Below are positions 1 through 7,989 of a DNA stretch of 64,000 nucleotides, piece after piece. The notes below the pieces were generated by a model. The model saw nothing but the letters and a program-made list of their open reading frames with translations, did no database searches and was not told the DNA's origin. Location: the NCBI RefSeq assembly GCF_049671445.1, contig NZ_JBATUX010000109.1:1-64000 (forward strand). The letters are read 5' to 3'. How positions within the stretch are numbered: position 1 is the first letter of the stretch; each line of letters begins with the position of its first letter. The translations under genes were made by a program, and so were the position numbers. The stretch is from Paenisporosarcina sp049671445 (GTDB taxonomy: Bacteria > Bacillota > Bacilli > Bacillales_A > Planococcaceae).

Positions 1-492
1 GAAAATAAAGTGATGGTCATCAATCCTCCTTCTGCATTTTTATTGCAATCAAAAGCTGTTCAAGCACTTATTTGGGGATTGCATGAAGATAACAAGTATT
101 TCACAGAAGATGAGCATAACATTATTAGTCAATATTTTTTACCGACCTATTTAGAACCTGATGAGTTTTTGAAAACAAATCAGCCTTACGTTCGAAAACC
201 TTCGTTTGGACGCGAAGGGGATACAGTAGAAATCTTTAACGGGAAGGGTGAAAGCATCAACGCAGAACCACAGAAAACATATTCTGATACCTTACCGGTG
301 TACCAAGCATTCCACGCACTACCCGAAGCAATCGTGCAAACGACCGCTGGTGAAAAGCATCAACATCTTATGTATGGTTGCTTTATATTGAATAACAAAG
401 CGGGAGCGCTAGGAATACGTGCTGGCAGTGCGATTACGAATAACTTATCTTATTTTTTACCCGTTGGAATTGAACAGAAATTGAAGGGATGA
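1..492 (+). CDS. Glutathionylspermidine synthase family protein, C-terminal part (5' truncated by window)
   Basis: The reading frame is open from base 1, so the true start lies upstream. The visible 163 residues carry the family's tail: NPPSAFLLQSKAVQALIW, then YFLPTYLEPDEF and, near the end, SYFLPVGIE. This is the ATP-grasp-like glutathionylspermidine synthase/amidase fold (YgiC/YjfC type), which in Firmicutes is of uncertain substrate. It overlaps the next gene by 4 bases, and that gene encodes a DUF350 membrane protein. This pairing is common for the family and suggests a shared envelope or polyamine-conjugate role, which is inference. Family call is good; substrate unknown. Confidence 0.82.
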   Translation, partial: ENKVMVINPPSAFLLQSKAVQALIWGLHEDNKYFTEDEHNIISQYFLPTYLEPDEFLKTNQPYVRKPSFGREGDTVEIFNGKGESINAEPQKTYSDTLPVYQAFHALPEAIVQTTAGEKHQHLMYGCFILNNKAGALGIRAGSAITNNLSYFLPVGIEQKLKG

Positions 493-911
493 TGAATATG
501 GAACTAATAACACTAGAAGCAGTTTTGAGCTTTTTAGCTCATTTTGGAGTAGGAATTTTATTGATGGCTCTTGGTTTAACCGTCTTTGCATTTACAACGA
601 AGTTTTCTGAAGTGAAATTAATCAAAGAAGGAAATATCGCAGTTGCTTTAAAATTATGGGGAAAAGCCATCGGTCTTGGCATTGTTATTTATACAGTGTG
701 GGCAGGTAGTGTAAATTTGCTAGATGCATTTATTTGGGGACTTGTCGGGATTGCTACTCAAGTTATTGCGTACTGGATTGTAGAATATGGCCTGACTCCG
801 AACACCAACTTAGCTGAAGAAGTAGAAAAAGGAAATCTAGCTGTTGGTTTAAGCTTATTTTCAATTTCTATCGTAGTAGGTTTACTAGTGGCAGCTAGTT
901 TAACATATTAA
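489..911 (+). CDS. DUF350 family membrane protein
   Basis: A 140-residue hydrophobic protein with about four membrane segments (roughly residues 12-34, 52-72, 76-96 and 118-138) in two similar halves, as in DUF350 (YjfL/YshE-like). ATG at 489 overlaps the upstream TGA; in-frame ATGs at 492 and 498 are alternatives. It is translationally coupled to the glutathionylspermidine-synthase-like gene and followed by a strong terminator, so the two end an operon. Function is not established for this family. Confidence 0.8.
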   Translation: MMNMELITLEAVLSFLAHFGVGILLMALGLTVFAFTTKFSEVKLIKEGNIAVALKLWGKAIGLGIVIYTVWAGSVNLLDAFIWGLVGIATQVIAYWIVEYGLTPNTNLAEEVEKGNLAVGLSLFSISIVVGLLVAASLTY

Positions 912-928
912 TTATCACTAATTGATGT

Positions 929-972
929 AACCCCTTTGTACTATTAAAGTAGTCCAAGGGGCTTTTTCTTTT
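929..972 (+). terminator. Rho-independent terminator
   Basis: CCCCTTTGTACT pairs with AGTAGTCCAAGGGG (one bulge) and is followed by CTTTTTCTTTTT. It closes the DUF350 operon. Confidence 0.85.
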
Positions 973-1064
973 TCAATTAGCCTAATGGAACAAATGTTCT
1001 CTATTCGGAAAATAGGCATATTTATCTTTTTTAAAAGTAATGAAACACAGTAGGAGAGTGTAAT

Positions 1065-1997
1065 ATGGGGATTCAGCAAGAAACAATGATTGAAGTAAAA
1101 AGTTTAGTTAAGAAGTATGGAAGTTTCACAGCTGTAAATGGCATTGATTTTACTGTGGGAAAAGGAGAGATATTTGGCCTTCTTGGACCCAATGGAGCAG
1201 GGAAATCCACCACTCTAGAAATGATGGTAGGCCTTAGAAAGCCTGATGGGGGTACGGCAATAATCGGGGGATTTGATATTTCGCGTGACTTAAATAAAGT
1301 CAAAGAAGTCATTGGCATACAACTACAATCGACCACATTATTTGAACTGTTAACGATTGAAGAAATTCTTCGTTTATACGGAAGCTTTTATCAAAAAACG
1401 GTATCCATTCCTGAATTAATAGAAGATGTGAGTTTAACAGAAAAGGCAAAAAGTCGAATCAAAACGTTATCAGGTGGTCAGAAACAACGTCTTGCTATTG
1501 CGCTTGCGCTTGTTCATGATCCATGGATTCTTTTCTTGGATGAACCGACGACAGGTCTCGATCCGCAAGCTAGACGAACGCTATGGGATATCGTATTAAA
1601 ATTAAAAGATAAAGGAAAGACCACTGTTTTAACGACCCATTACATGGATGAAGCACATGTCCTTTGTGACAGAATCGCAATCATGGATCAAGGGAATTTA
1701 ATAGCTTTAGACACGCCTTCTGGACTTGTGAAAAGTTTAGAGTCTGATAGTGCAGTAGAGTTTCGTTTCGAAGGAGATTTTCTTGCGGATGAGCTTGAAT
1801 CAATAGATGGAGTGAAACAAGTCGGCAAGCATAAGGATACATATGTACTCTATACTGACGATCTTCAAGTTACATTAATCAGTTTGATTCAATTAACTTC
1901 AAAGAAAAACTTGAAATTGACCGATCTTCAAACGAGGACCTCTACCTTAGAAGATGTCTTTATTCACATGACAGGAAGGAGTCTGAGAGAAGAATGA
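1065..1997 (+). CDS. ABC transporter ATP-binding protein (ABC-2 exporter)
   Basis: A 310-residue nucleotide-binding subunit of a drug/lipid-type ABC-2 exporter. Visible motifs are Walker A GPNGAGKST, signature LSGGQKQR, Walker B ILFLDEPTTGLD and the H-loop TTHYMDEA. About 90 residues after the ATPase core form the C-terminal extension seen in DrrA/LnrL-like subunits. AGGAGAG precedes the ATG at 1065; the internal ATG (MIEVKS) is a weaker alternative. The stop overlaps the permease start (ATGA), so the two are cotranslated. Substrate cannot be told; antibiotic or lipid export is the usual role. Confidence 0.93.
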   Translation: MGIQQETMIEVKSLVKKYGSFTAVNGIDFTVGKGEIFGLLGPNGAGKSTTLEMMVGLRKPDGGTAIIGGFDISRDLNKVKEVIGIQLQSTTLFELLTIEEILRLYGSFYQKTVSIPELIEDVSLTEKAKSRIKTLSGGQKQRLAIALALVHDPWILFLDEPTTGLDPQARRTLWDIVLKLKDKGKTTVLTTHYMDEAHVLCDRIAIMDQGNLIALDTPSGLVKSLESDSAVEFRFEGDFLADELESIDGVKQVGKHKDTYVLYTDDLQVTLISLIQLTSKKNLKLTDLQTRTSTLEDVFIHMTGRSLREE

Positions 1998-3091
1998 AAG
2001 CATATTGGCAATTAACACTAGCACAATTGCGTATTTTCCTTCGAAATCGCCAAGTTCTTTTCTGGACGCTTGCATTCCCAATTTTTCTAATGGTAATGCT
2101 TGGTACTTTTTTAGGGAACGGTAATGGGATATCTGTTTCGATTGGTGTAGTGGACCAAGATAAAACCGCTCAATCGAAAGAATTCTCATCCATACTTGGT
2201 AAAAATGAAGCGGTTCAACTTGAATCTAGCAACAGTAAAGAGAAAGCACTTGAGCAAGTGAAAAACGGAGATCTTCAACTTGTTGTTGTTATCCCTCAAG
2301 GGTACGAAGACATGATGAAAGATTCGGCAAACACGAAGCCTTTTGAAGTACCTGTTTATTACAATGAAACCAATCTCGCAGTTTCGCAAATTGGTTTGAC
2401 CATTGTCAATAGTGTAGTAGATGGGATAAGTAAAGAAAAAGTGAATTACACGCCAAGCATTGTGACGAATTCAAGTGGCATTGAAGCCTTAGATTTGAAA
2501 TATATTGATTTCTTAGTACCAGGAATTTTAGCCATGATGATCATGAGTAACAATATGAACGGAGTAGCGGGGCAGATTGCAGCTTGGCGAGAACGTGGAA
2601 TTTTGCGAAGAATGCAAGGTACTACGTTAAAAGCTTCTACATTTATTGCTGCTCAGATTACAGCAAGGCTCATGCTTAATGGTTTGCAGGCACTTATCGT
2701 ATTAGCTGTTGCCAACCTAATTTTCGGAATTAGTGTTAACGGTTCGTGGCTAAGTTTAATTACCTTTGTTGTTTTAGGAACACTCGCTTTTATGGCAATC
2801 GGCTTTATCATTGCTGGTATCGCCAAAACACCTGAAAGCGCAGCACCGATCGCTGGGTTTTTATCGTTTCCCATGTTGTTCTTAGGCGGGGTATTTTTCC
2901 CAATTCGCGATATGCCCGATTTTCTCCAACCAATCGTTAACGTATTACCGATTTCTCATTTAAGTCATGCCTTACGTGAAACGATGAACGTTGGTACTCC
3001 GTTTATGGAATTAGGCTCTGATGCGTTAATTCTAGCATGTTGGACAGTTGGCGCATTTATCGTCGCTAGCTACACGTTTAAATGGGAATAA
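1994..3091 (+). CDS. ABC-2 type transporter permease
   Basis: A 365-residue permease. One membrane helix sits near residues 21-41, then an extracytoplasmic domain of about 130 residues, then five helices from about residue 170 to the end, the ABC-2 membrane-protein layout. It overlaps the ATPase gene by 4 bases and forms the transmembrane half of that exporter. No regulator or two-component system lies next to it, unlike many bacitracin/lantibiotic modules. Confidence 0.9.
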   Translation: MKAYWQLTLAQLRIFLRNRQVLFWTLAFPIFLMVMLGTFLGNGNGISVSIGVVDQDKTAQSKEFSSILGKNEAVQLESSNSKEKALEQVKNGDLQLVVVIPQGYEDMMKDSANTKPFEVPVYYNETNLAVSQIGLTIVNSVVDGISKEKVNYTPSIVTNSSGIEALDLKYIDFLVPGILAMMIMSNNMNGVAGQIAAWRERGILRRMQGTTLKASTFIAAQITARLMLNGLQALIVLAVANLIFGISVNGSWLSLITFVVLGTLAFMAIGFIIAGIAKTPESAAPIAGFLSFPMLFLGGVFFPIRDMPDFLQPIVNVLPISHLSHALRETMNVGTPFMELGSDALILACWTVGAFIVASYTFKWE

Positions 3092-3117
3092 AATAGAAAA
3101 CACTAAAGGAGATTATT

Positions 3118-3552
3118 ATGGAAAATCAAACTTACAAAACACATGTCAGAATGGACCCGCTTTACCATTACGTATTATCAGTCCTCTTGTTAGCATCATT
3201 TGTCGTGGCAATAATCAACATGGTCCGCTCTATTAATGCTGAGAATAACGTTTTGCAATCCGTTTTACTATTACTGATGACAGTAGCCATCATTATTATT
3301 GCAATCCTGGTCAGACTTTATCCATTGAAGAGCCAAGATCGAGCAATACGAGCAGAAGAAAATTTACGTCATTATGTATTAACAGGTAAGTTATTAAATC
3401 CAAGTTTAAGTAACAGCCAAATTATTGCCTTGCGGTTTGCTGATGAACAGGAGTTTCCATCTCTTTGTGAACGTGCAGTCAAAGAGAACTTAAAGCCAAA
3501 TGAAATTAAACAAGCGATTGTTAACTGGAAAGCTGACAACAATCGAGTATAA
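3118..3552 (+). CDS. DUF6526 family membrane protein
   Basis: A 144-residue protein beginning MENQTYKTHVRMDPLYHY, which is typical of DUF6526. Two membrane helices (about residues 18-38 and 47-67) are followed by a soluble helical tail rich in charged residues. AAAGGAG lies 8 bases before the ATG. It follows the ABC exporter with a 26-base gap and shares its terminator, so it may be cotranscribed. Function unknown. Confidence 0.8.
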   Translation: MENQTYKTHVRMDPLYHYVLSVLLLASFVVAIINMVRSINAENNVLQSVLLLLMTVAIIIIAILVRLYPLKSQDRAIRAEENLRHYVLTGKLLNPSLSNSQIIALRFADEQEFPSLCERAVKENLKPNEIKQAIVNWKADNNRV

Positions 3553-3561
3553 GGATTAGCA

Positions 3562-3597
3562 GAAAACCCGTTGAAATTAACTTTTCAACGGGTTTTC
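3562..3597 (+). terminator. Rho-independent terminator
   Basis: GAAAACCCGTTGA and TCAACGGGTTTTC form a perfect stem around a short A/T loop. It ends the exporter/DUF6526 unit. Confidence 0.85.
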
Positions 3598-3628
3598 TAT
3601 ATTCATATTGATTTTAAGATAGCTAAGC

Positions 3629-4051
3629 TTACATTTCACCAGTGCCATAGTTGAATTGCCATTCAATTCCAAACTTGTCTTTCACACTACCGTAACATTT
3701 GCTCCAGAAGGTTTCTTGTAGTTCCATACCAACAGTTCCGTCTTCTTTCAATTGATTAAATAATGACTTGATCTCATCTAGGTCGTCACTAACAATTGCT
3801 AGAGTGATGTTGGTGCCCTGAACAAAAGTCATACCAGGAAATATATCAGAAAACATCACGACACTGCCACACATATTCAGACGCGTATGCATAATCAGGT
3901 TTTTAGCTTCTTCTGGAAGCGGATATTCTTCATTTGGTGGCATGTCCCCAAAGGTCATAATCTTCGGTTGTTCTGTTTTAAAAACCTCTGTATAGAATTC
4001 TACTGCATCTCGGCAATTCCCATCAAAATTCATATAAATTTCAATAGCCAT
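3629..4051 (-). CDS. VOC family protein (PhnB/3-demethylubiquinone-methyltransferase-like)
   Basis: About 140 residues of the glyoxalase/bleomycin-resistance (VOC) fold in the PhnB-like subgroup: opening IYMNFDGNCRDAVEFY, a central GMTFVQGTNI stretch and closing FGIEWQFNY. The start is taken at the ATG at 4051, because AAAGGAG lies 8 bases upstream; a GTG nine bases earlier touches the Shine-Dalgarno sequence. The gene stands alone. Members are usually of unknown function or small metallo-binding enzymes. Confidence 0.85.
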   Translation of the reverse strand: MAIEIYMNFDGNCRDAVEFYTEVFKTEQPKIMTFGDMPPNEEYPLPEEAKNLIMHTRLNMCGSVVMFSDIFPGMTFVQGTNITLAIVSDDLDEIKSLFNQLKEDGTVGMELQETFWSKCYGSVKDKFGIEWQFNYGTGEM

Positions 4052-4144
4052 TTCGTTCACTCCTTTGAAATTACGTTTTGTTTGAATAGTAAGACATTTA
4101 AATTATAACACTTAGAACTAAAACTAAGAATAATATTTAGATAC

Positions 4145-4186
4145 AAAAAGGCATGTAATTCCGATGAGGAATTTACATGCCTTTTT
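4145..4186 (-). terminator. Terminator after ptsI
   Basis: AAAAAGGCATGTAA arms with a loop around ATGAGG and terminal T-runs on both strands. It sits directly beyond the ptsI stop codon. Confidence 0.85.
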
Positions 4187-4187
4187 G

Positions 4188-5903
4188 TTAGTTTTGTAAA
4201 GCTTTTACGTAAGACTCTACTTCATCTGAGGTAGATAGGGAGAGGATAGCATCAATATGACTTTCCATTTCCACTTTTGATAGATTACTAATCTGTGAGC
4301 GGGCTTTCAAGATAGACGAAGCACTCATAGAAAACTCATCTAATCCTAGACCTAAAAGGATTGGAATGGCTATTTCATCACCAGCCATTTCTCCACACAT
4401 ACCTGTCCATTTTCCTTCTTTGTGTGAAGCGTCAATGACGTTTTTCACAAGGCGTAGGATAGCAGGATTAAACGGTTGATAAAGGTAGGAAACACGTTCA
4501 TTCATGCGGTCAGCAGCCATTGTATACTGAATCAAATCGTTCGTGCCAATCGAGAAGAAGTCTACTTCTTTAGCAAAAACATCTGCCATGACTGCTGTAG
4601 ATGGAATTTCAACCATAATTCCCACTTCGATTGTGTTACTAACTTCAATATTTTCTTCTTCAAGCTTCGCTTTTTCTTCAAGGAAAAGCGTTTTTGCTTG
4701 TCTGAATTCCTCAATCGTCGCAATCATTGGGAACATGATTTTTAAATTCCCATGAATACTAGCGCGCAATAATGCACGAAGTTGAGTTCTGAACATCTCT
4801 TCCATTTCTAAACATAAACGAATCGCACGTAAACCTAAAAATGGATTCAGTTCTTTCGGTAATTGTAAATAAGAGAGTTCTTTGTCGCCACCAATATCAA
4901 GTGTGCGAACAACTGTTGGTTTTCCGTCCATTTGATTAAGAACGGATGCATATGCTTCGACTTGCTCTTCTTCAGTAGGGAACTGATTGCGTCCCATGTA
5001 AAGAAATTCCGTTCGGTATAAGCCAATCGCTTCACCACCGTGTTCAAGAACACTAACGACATCCTTAGGTGTACCAATATTGGCCCCAAGTTCTACATGT
5101 TGACCGTCAGAAGTCACAGTTGCTTCATTTTTCAATCTTGCCCAATCTGCTTTTTGCACATCATAGCTAGCTTTTTTCTCTTCATAACGAGCAATTGTAT
5201 CTGCATCTGGATTGACGATGATGTCGCCGTCCAGCCCGTCCACAATTACGATCATGTCATTTTGAATTGAAGACATTACAGTCTGTGCTCCAACAACAGC
5301 TGGAATTTCAAGAGTCCGCGCTAAAATTGCTGAATGCGATGTGCGACCGCCGATATCTGTAATAAACCCTTTAACAAACATCGGATTCAATTGAACGGTA
5401 TCCGAAGGAGTCAAATCTTCAGCAATGATAATCACTTCGTCTGTAATCATGCTCGGACTTTGAATGGAAACACCTAATAGATGTGCTAAGACGCGCTTAG
5501 TGACGTCACGAATGTCTGCTGCACGTTCCTTCATATAATCATTGTCCATCGATTCAAATAGTCCGATGAACATATTCGAAGTTTCTTGCAGAGCAAATTC
5601 TGCATTGACATTTTCTGACTTGATTTTTTCGGTGATCGGTCCAAGTAATTCTGGATCACTCAAGACAAGAAGATGAGCACTGAAAATCGCGGCTTCTTCA
5701 TCATTCATTTGTTTTGCTGTATGCTCTTTTATTATTTCGAGTTCTGATTTCGATTGGTTGATTGCTGATTCAAAACGAGTCAGCTCAGCATCCGTATCAG
5801 AAATAGCAGTTTTTTCAACAATTAATTCCGGATTTTCAAGTCTGAAAGCTTTGGCAATGGCAATTCCATTTGACGCTGCAATTCCGGATAATTTTTGATT
5901 CAT
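4188..5903 (-). CDS. ptsI: PTS enzyme I (phosphoenolpyruvate-protein phosphotransferase)
   Basis: A 571-residue cytoplasmic enzyme that moves phosphate from PEP to HPr, the first step of every PTS. The phospho-histidine motif GGRTSHSAILAR lies near residue 190. The C-terminal PEP-binding barrel shows GIMVEIPSTAVMAD, FSIGTNDLIQY and the active-site cysteine motif GMCGEMAGD. Its ATG overlaps the ptsH stop by one base, the usual ptsHI coupling. Length matches the family (about 570). Confidence 0.98.
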   Translation of the reverse strand: MNQKLSGIAASNGIAIAKAFRLENPELIVEKTAISDTDAELTRFESAINQSKSELEIIKEHTAKQMNDEEAAIFSAHLLVLSDPELLGPITEKIKSENVNAEFALQETSNMFIGLFESMDNDYMKERAADIRDVTKRVLAHLLGVSIQSPSMITDEVIIIAEDLTPSDTVQLNPMFVKGFITDIGGRTSHSAILARTLEIPAVVGAQTVMSSIQNDMIVIVDGLDGDIIVNPDADTIARYEEKKASYDVQKADWARLKNEATVTSDGQHVELGANIGTPKDVVSVLEHGGEAIGLYRTEFLYMGRNQFPTEEEQVEAYASVLNQMDGKPTVVRTLDIGGDKELSYLQLPKELNPFLGLRAIRLCLEMEEMFRTQLRALLRASIHGNLKIMFPMIATIEEFRQAKTLFLEEKAKLEEENIEVSNTIEVGIMVEIPSTAVMADVFAKEVDFFSIGTNDLIQYTMAADRMNERVSYLYQPFNPAILRLVKNVIDASHKEGKWTGMCGEMAGDEIAIPILLGLGLDEFSMSASSILKARSQISNLSKVEMESHIDAILSLSTSDEVESYVKALQN

Positions 5904-6169
5904 CAGTTCCCAATTCCTTGAGTTTCCATGATTTCTGCTACTTTCGCCATTGCTTGTTCTTCGTCTTCACCGTCAGCTGCTATCGTGATGCTTGCACCAG
6001 ATGAAACGCCAAGAGACATAACACCTAATATCGATTTTAAATTCACTTTTTTGTCATTCCACTCAAGTGTAATATCCGATTTAAAAGGAGCAAGAGCACC
6101 TACTAAAACTGATGCTGGACGTGCATGAATACCTTCTGCAGATGTGATGTTATATTGTTTTTCAATCAT
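5903..6169 (-). CDS. ptsH: Phosphocarrier protein HPr
   Basis: 88 residues. His15 in GIHARPAS accepts phosphate from enzyme I. Ser46 in NLKSILGVMSLG is the HPr kinase target, so this HPr can act as CcpA corepressor in carbon catabolite repression. AGGAGGAATTACA precedes the ATG. It is first gene of ptsHI and divergent from fruRKA, sharing an 84- to 144-base control region with it. Confidence 0.98.
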   Translation of the reverse strand: MIEKQYNITSAEGIHARPASVLVGALAPFKSDITLEWNDKKVNLKSILGVMSLGVSSGASITIAADGEDEEQAMAKVAEIMETQGIGN

Positions 6170-6220
6170 TGTAATTCCTCCTATAATTTAATGGTTTTTG
6201 CATGGCCACCAAGATGTTTC

Positions 6221-6282
6221 TGATTGATTGTGACTGTTCTTGATTGATTATGATTGATTCTGAAAGCGATTTCAAGTAATAT
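6221..6282. promoter_or_regulatory. Overlapping divergent ptsH / fruR promoters with TGATTGATT repeats
   Basis: The rightward fruR promoter is read as TTGATT (6254-6259), a 17-base spacer and TAATAT (6277-6282). The leftward ptsH promoter is read as TTGAAA (complement of 6270-6275), a 17-base spacer and CATAAT (complement of 6247-6252). The two promoters interlock. TGATTGATT occurs at 6221, 6241 and 6251 and is a candidate operator for the DeoR-family regulator FruR. Motifs are seen; binding is inferred. Confidence 0.6.
6261..6274. promoter_or_regulatory. Catabolite-responsive element (cre, CcpA site)
   Basis: TGAAAGCGATTTCA fits the Bacillus cre consensus TGWNANCGNTNWCA at every position. 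It lies within the spacer of the predicted fruR promoter and overlaps the -35 of the predicted ptsH promoter, so CcpA/HPr-Ser-P could control both operons. Confidence 0.72.
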
Positions 6283-6313
6283 CTATTTTAATAACAATAA
6301 AGAGGGTGTCAAT

Positions 6314-7066
6314 GTGTTAACAAATGAACGACATGACATGATATTAAATTTATTAGTTGAGAAACAAACCATAAAAATACAAGATATTGTAGACGCTACG
6401 GGTGCCTCAGAGTCAACGATAAGAAGAGATTTGACGGAGCTTGAAAATCAACATAAGTTAGAACGAGTCTTCGGCGGGGCAACACTATCAGATCGAAATT
6501 CATTGGAGCCAAGCATCGTAGATAAGTCTACCAAAAACCTTCAAGAAAAGAAACGCTTAGCTGAATTTGCGGCTTCGTTCATTAGTGAAGGAGATTGCAT
6601 TTTTCTTGATGCTGGCAGTACTACATTCCAAATGATTCCTTATTTGAAGGACAAAAACATTGTTGTTGTCACTAACGGTCTTACGCATATTGATTCATTG
6701 AATGAATATGGAATTACAACGTATCTGACCGGTGGCTTAATCAAGTCTAGAACAGCAGCTCTCGTTGGCTCTCAAACCATTCAGGCATTACAAAGCTATC
6801 GATTTGATAAATGTTTTCTTGGTGTAAATGGTTTTCATGAGAACTATGGATATACGACGCCAGATCCTGAAGAAGCTTCAATAAAGAAACTAGCTAGTTC
6901 ACTTGCTAAAAAAACGTATGTGGTTGCAGACCACACGAAACATGAAAAAGTAAGTTTTACTAAAATCATCGATTTAGAAGAGGCGGTTTTACTTGTTGAT
7001 TATCTTCCAATGGAAGCTCTTGAGTCTTTGAAAAATAAAACGACTGTAAAGGTGGAGAAGACATGA
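6314..7066 (+). CDS. fruR: DeoR/GlpR-family regulator of the fructose operon
   Basis: A 250-residue repressor. The N-terminal winged helix carries ASESTIRRDLTELE near residues 30-43; a DeoR-type sugar-phosphate sensor domain (FLDAGSTTFQM, FLGVNGF) follows. The start is set at GTG 6314 because MLTNERHDMIL is the normal family opening and GAGGGTG lies just upstream; an ATG at 6254 would add 20 unrelated residues and overlap the promoter. It overlaps fruK by 4 bases. In related bacteria the inducer is fructose-1-phosphate. Confidence 0.92.
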   Translation: MLTNERHDMILNLLVEKQTIKIQDIVDATGASESTIRRDLTELENQHKLERVFGGATLSDRNSLEPSIVDKSTKNLQEKKRLAEFAASFISEGDCIFLDAGSTTFQMIPYLKDKNIVVVTNGLTHIDSLNEYGITTYLTGGLIKSRTAALVGSQTIQALQSYRFDKCFLGVNGFHENYGYTTPDPEEASIKKLASSLAKKTYVVADHTKHEKVSFTKIIDLEEAVLLVDYLPMEALESLKNKTTVKVEKT

Positions 7067-7989
7067 TTTATACATGTACCATTACACCATCGATCGACTA
7101 CACGACCTATTTACCTGATTTTCATAAAGGTACACTCAATCGTTCAAATGAAGTTTTTTATTATCCAGGAGGAAAAGGGATCAATGTATCACGCGTGCTA
7201 AAACGGTTGGGCGTTGACAACATTGCACTCGGATTTGCTGGTGGATTTACAGGAAACTATATTGAACAGTTTCTAATGAAAGAAGGTATTGATACCGACT
7301 TCATACAAACGGACGACATTACACGAATCAATGTGAAGATTAAAGCACAAGAAGAAACAGAATTAAACGGTCCTGGCCCAGTCATAAATGCGCAACAACA
7401 ATCAGCTTTAATGAATAAAATCAAAACACTGAAAACAGGTGATTGGTTTGTTCTTGCTGGAAGTTTACCAGAGTCGATTCCGCAATCGTTCTTTATGGAA
7501 ATCGCATCGATTTGTAATGAGCAAGATGTCCGTTTTGTTCTAGATACATCCGGACCTGCGCTTAAAGAATTAGTACACACAGAGCCATTTCTAATCAAAC
7601 CGAATGAACATGAGTTAGGCGAATTATTCGATACGATTATAGTGAATAAACAGCAAGCCTCCTATTATGCTAAAAAGCTTGTCAATCAAGGTGTTCAACA
7701 TGTCATCGTCTCGATGGGAGAAGAAGGTGCTCTTCTTGTCACGAAAGATCTAGTTGTTTCCGCAGAATCACCGAAAGGAAAAGTTGTAAACACGGTGGGT
7801 TCGGGAGATTCTCTGATATCTGGATTTATTGCTTCATATACAAAGGATAAAGATGCAGAAAAGGCATTCCGGTATGGTGTAGCTAGTGGCAGTGCCACCG
7901 CTTTCCGCTCGGATTTATGTGAAAAATGTGATGTCGAAGAATTGCTAGAACAAGTACTACTAACCCCAATGGAACAGGATGTGACATGA
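7063..7989 (+). CDS. fruK: 1-phosphofructokinase
   Basis: 308 residues, PfkB family. It phosphorylates fructose-1-phosphate, made by FruA, to fructose-1,6-bisphosphate. Visible are the sugar-binding GGKGINVSRVLKRLG, the ATP-binding KPNEHEL and the catalytic VNTVGSGDSLISGF (GSGD in place of the commoner GAGD). It overlaps fruR and fruA by 4 bases each, so fruRKA is one translationally coupled operon. Confidence 0.96.
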   Translation: MIYTCTITPSIDYTTYLPDFHKGTLNRSNEVFYYPGGKGINVSRVLKRLGVDNIALGFAGGFTGNYIEQFLMKEGIDTDFIQTDDITRINVKIKAQEETELNGPGPVINAQQQSALMNKIKTLKTGDWFVLAGSLPESIPQSFFMEIASICNEQDVRFVLDTSGPALKELVHTEPFLIKPNEHELGELFDTIIVNKQQASYYAKKLVNQGVQHVIVSMGEEGALLVTKDLVVSAESPKGKVVNTVGSGDSLISGFIASYTKDKDAEKAFRYGVASGSATAFRSDLCEKCDVEELLEQVLLTPMEQDVT

